Source: Epiperipatus broadwayi (Eukaryota > Onychophora > Udeonychophora > Euonychophora > Peripatidae). From it: a DNA stretch of 64,000 bases. Below the pieces are notes generated by a model, which did no database searches, was not told the DNA's origin, and worked only from the letters and a program-made list of their open reading frames with translations. Made by a program: the position numbers and the translations under genes. This document shows, piece by piece, positions 59,815-64,000 of this stretch. Where the stretch lies: assembly GCA_028023455.1 (NCBI GenBank), contig JAQFVV010006453.1, positions 788,001 through 852,000 of the forward strand, in the 5' to 3' direction. Numbering within the stretch: position 1 is the first letter of the stretch; every line of letters starts with the position of its first letter.

Positions 59815-62800
59815 ATATAATGGCAATACGTATATGAGTATATAGCTTTTTTAAGAAGAAGATAAACACAGATTGAAAATTGTCCAAACTCTTACTATCT
59901 AAAACTACCAGTCCAGGTAAGTAATAATTTTGCCCTGCAGAAGGTTATTTATAACATCACTGCAGGACAGAAGCCAATTTAATAGTTCTCATAGAATATC
60001 TATGAAGGAGGATGCAATTTGCAATATAATAATGTTTAGAGTGTTTTTTTATTCTTGTTTTAGCGTTTAGTATATAACCATCCATCAAACAACATTGTTT
60101 GGATTCATACTCCAAACAGTAGATATTATAAAATGTTATACACAACAAATTCCTTTTAATAATATATATTCTAACCTATCAAATAAACGAGTCGTCATTT
60201 CTATGAGATCACTTCGGAAATCCTATTTCTATTAAAGAGAATTCGGAAATCCTCAACGCTTCCTTCTAGGACGGGTAGCAAACCCTTATATTACCTAATA
60301 ATATAGCTCGAAGTTAGGTTAGTTATAATAATTCAGCTACAGCGATATGCAGTTCAGACAGAGATAGAATTAAAAAAATTTATTATTAATAAAATAAATT
60401 TAAAAGGAAAATTTAGAATAATTAACATTCTTTCTCTATCCAAAACACATTCTCTGAGCTGTAAGTACTTGCACTGTTCGACAATGATGATGATGATTTC
60501 ATGTCATTGTTAATATTACTGACTAAAACGAAACATTCATTAATTTGCCAATAGGATCTCAATATTTTTGTTATTATACAATTAGATGTTTCAATCTCTT
60601 AAGCCATGCCACGCTTGTAATGTTGATCATAATTGATCAATTCTTAATTTAAGAGCACTTATAATAATGACACTAATCTCAGGGTTCTCTGTTATTTTTA
60701 AAGAAAAATGCTCGGCAGTATTGTGTTGTCGCATATGACTGACATTCTGGTCGGCTATAGGAAACATTTACCTTATTTAAATTCCAGGTGTCTTCATCCA
60801 CATATCAACTATTATAATATTTAACGAGATGATAACCATATTCAATAACAATGCATAATTTTGAATAATACAGCCCTTTTTAATCCAGAATCTCAGTCGG
60901 AATGATGAAAAGACAAGGGTGCTTTTGTGTCCTTCCATCATCCATGACAACACAATAATTTAACTAAGATTTATTACTTAGACACTTCACTTAAATGTGC
61001 ACGGAACAAGGTGCAACCAAAACCTACTAGTTTGGGAATAAAATGATTTTACACACACATAAAATAAAATGTCTTGGTCTGAAGTTTTCCATTCCACAAA
61101 TAATTCTTATTAAAGTAAACTATAATGAAATATTCTGATCTGCTTACACTTGTCTATCTGGTGTATTGAAATTAAAATTTCATAAATGATTTTGGACTCA
61201 AGAAAGTATTGCAAGTATTATGCCAATACACTTTTATTTAGCACACAAGAAAAATGACTCAAAACAGCTTGTAACAAGACTATAATTTATTATTAAATTT
61301 TAACAAGATTATAATTTATTATTACAGTTTAACAACTATCCTTTATGATTAACATAATAAACAAACATATACAATTTATTCGATCCCATATGGATAAAAC
61401 AAAATATAACTAACATTAATTCGTCTATACTTTTAGACTTGGATTTGAACTACTTCTTCATCTTCTTTTTACATTTATGCAAATTGAATATAACAAAATA
61501 AATATTATTATTGATACATCAACTCATCCGTTAAGTGTATCTTATATGAACGGCTGCTTAACTTTATTAACTAACTATTTGTTTTAAAATAAAAATAATC
61601 TGATTCTAGGCAATGCGTACAAACGATTTTTCTTATCATATCTTTAATTAAATGATAGTTTTTATTTAGATAACTTATTATAATTTATGGGTTATTTATC
61701 AGAAGTTACACTTATTATTTTTAATATTTACCTTAATAACAACTGAAGTTGTTATATACATTGTACTCCTCAGTATAAGTTATATTGGGAGTGCTACTTA
61801 ATAATTAGCCCGAATTAAACCTAGTATTTGAACCCTCCATTGGCAAATAAAAATTTCTAAATCACGCAATTTTAAACTTACTTTCTCCATTGACTTACGT
61901 GTGGATTCCCAGCACTATTCCGCCGCACAATCCAGACATTGATCATATATACTATCACGCTATTTTTACTAAATGGATCTTGAGGAATTAACCTCCAATA
62001 TACCCGTTATCTTGCCATAACTTTCTAAACAAAACACAATATTCAACACCTTCCGTGGTGGAATTATCTCTATTTTCTCATGAGGAATCTGGAATAACAC
62101 CGAAGGTCTGTAGAGTTAACTACTACATTAAAATAGTTTGGTGGGTCCTTGCCTCTTATTTGGGCATAATAGGAACGCACACCAAATATAATCCTCTCCT
62201 GGGATTTTAACGAATGAAATACACTAAATACGATATAAATTACTGATCGCCCTAACTCTGAGAAGCGATCACTTGGGTTATAAACATGCCTGAATACTAG
62301 ATTTATCTATTCCCCTCATGGAAAATAAAGCTTTTGGGGAGATCAATTTCCATCCCACAAAATAGATACATTACAATTATTACTTATGCGAATCTTAAGC
62401 ATATCCCAATGCTATATCGGGGCAAGACAAGCAAATACACTAATTACACTAAATTTATGTTCCGGGGTATATTTAGATCAATGTCTGAAATCAATGGATA
62501 ACACAGAATAAATCATAATAATTTTCACCTTTGCCAAAGAAACATTCAACAAGTACTTGGTAGTATAGTATCTTGAACTAAATTAAGTGAATGCGTTAAT
62601 AAAGAATAATTGGGAATAAGTTCTGCAATTAACATAGTATAAATTTGTTTCAACTTTAAATAAGTAATATCCTGTATAGCACTTCTCTTTAATTACTTCT
62701 GATAATTTTAACTAGATATTTTACCTATTAAGTATCTGAATTTTTCTTCTTTTACGCATCTAACATATAAATTTATATCCATAATGCATATCATAAGTAA

Positions 62801-64000
62801 ACACATTTTTTAAATAAAAAAAAAATTTTTCATGTCGAATATAAATTTAACCTAGAATAAGTATATGAAAACATACCTTTATGATTACAAGGTCATTTAA
62901 ATATTACTTGATTATACATCCTTTAACCTGTTGATAAAAAATATACACATAATTTTACAAATTAGTAAAAAAAAAAAATCATTACTTAACAAGTGCTTAT
63001 TATCTCACTATAAAAATGTTTTTCCGTTGGGTAATTTATCTAGATGAAGAGCTTGATCCATTCGTAGTTCACGAAGCAATTTTAAAACAAGAAAACACAT
63101 TTTATTATTTCATTTATATAAAAGTTGCCTCCATTCTGGTGCAATTAATAAATTAGGCAAAGAAAACATAGCAGCGTTGGATGTTAACTCTTCCTTGAAT
63201 TAACTGATATAATTTTGGGATCCAAGAAAACAATACATATTTTAACATGATGAATATTTGACGATTGACGATCACATATACAATTCTTTTCTTTTTACTA
63301 TTGGCGATACGTATCATTTTTAGCTATCTGGCTTAGGAATAAAACTAATGCACGAATTTTCCAAAATATTATTATTATAAGGACTGCAGCTGACTTACGT
63401 GGATATGAAGTTTTAATGACTCCAATTGATGTATAATATAACATATTATTTTATAGTTATAATTAAGTCATTAATGTTTGTAGTTTTTATTCCTACTCTA
63501 GGAATTATAATTTGTCTTTAATAAGGAATTCTCCGTAAAATGCACACATACAAATTTTCTGATATTTGCCTTGAGAAAATTTATATTTTCTTTTTAAAAA
63601 ATATACAGGTGCATAAGTAAATATCCTTGATCATTAATATTATTTTTAGATAATTTTCAGTGAATAAAACATATTTTAACGTGGGGAGCTTACATTATTT
63701 TCAAAGCAGACAATGTCCTTTAGAAAGAGCGTGAAATTTTCTAGTTAACTTTCCTTGGCTTTTCTAATATGTCTTTTTAATTATAATTTTTCTTTTATAC
63801 CACGAAAAGATTATTAAATAAGGTAAAGTTAACAAATAATTGTTTATTTCCTGGAAATTACTTATATTGCTTAATTTAAATATAATGACGCTTTCCGTGA
63901 TTACTGTAGTTAATACGGTCATTTTGAACTTTAGCATACGATAGTATATTTTTGCATATAAAAAGCTTTAAATAGGTAGATGGCACCAGAAAACAGAATA
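59815..64000. other. Long non-coding stretch at window end
   Basis: About 4.2 kb with no recognised element or coding frame. Composition from about 60.2 to 62.5 kb is slightly less AT-rich and less repetitive than elsewhere, so it may be intronic or intergenic host DNA. Confidence 0.45.

Noticed and set aside
59651-59887. 78-codon frame with internal repeat as a repeat protein
   Set aside because: It is explained by a 57-bp AT-rich tandem duplication; no start context or conserved residues.

Overview
This is an AT-rich eukaryotic window, by eye well over two thirds A+T, with no sign of prokaryotic organisation: there are no operons, ribosome-binding sites or CRISPR arrays. The density of Penelope-like elements (PLEs), RTE-type LINEs, tRNA-derived SINEs, hAT-like and foldback elements points to an invertebrate animal. 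I cannot place it more precisely from sequence alone. No host gene can be called with confidence. Most long open frames are retroelement remnants, and several begin at TTG or GTG rather than ATG.

Layout. At 1-3000 lies a PLE with an intact RT and GIY-YIG frame facing an inverted copy of its own 5' part, followed by a (TA)n tract. At 3116-4130 a second PLE 3' end is folded back on itself. From 4.1 to 9 kb there is AT-rich DNA with RTE, PLE-derived and hairpin remnants. At 9.1-11.1 kb a satellite of about 320 bp (one inverted unit, then five direct units) splits an RTE fragment. From 11.8 to 16.2 kb there are foldback/MITE-like elements and a hAT-like element. At 21.7-23.2 kb is the 3' half of a second LINE type on the minus strand. 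At 24.1-28.5 kb is the longest RTE copy, frameshifted, with a 598-bp palindromic SINE inserted at its RT catalytic motif. At 30655-31737 is an uninterrupted (AAG)361 tract. From 33.7 to 37.3 kb there are decayed RTE copies and two PLE-derived foldbacks. From 38.4 to 50.2 kb there are TSD-flanked SINEs and palindromic insertions, plus one isolated coding-like segment at 46.1 kb. From 52.7 to 57 kb there are RTE fragments, an RTE-PLE chimera and more foldbacks. From 57.8 kb to the end I see little beyond one SINE boundary and a short tandem repeat.

The strongest unifying observation is architectural. At least eight insertions, from several apparently unrelated families, combine 12-15 bp direct repeats of target sequence (mostly perfect) with a body made of an antisense arm, a centre and a sense arm, often ending in a unique 3' tail missing from the antisense arm. 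The clearest are at 12425-12612, 13226-13553, 27164-27789, 38445-38783, 43948-44190 and 49683-50242, with smaller ones at 5468-5620 and 14696-14807. The PLEs at 1-2990 and 3116-4130 share the inverted arrangement without visible TSDs. I infer inverted-dimer retrotransposition (twin priming on a second template, or a cDNA template jump), plausibly by PLE machinery, for which inverted partial copies are known. Several PLE-derived pieces also carry hammerhead-ribozyme-like cores.
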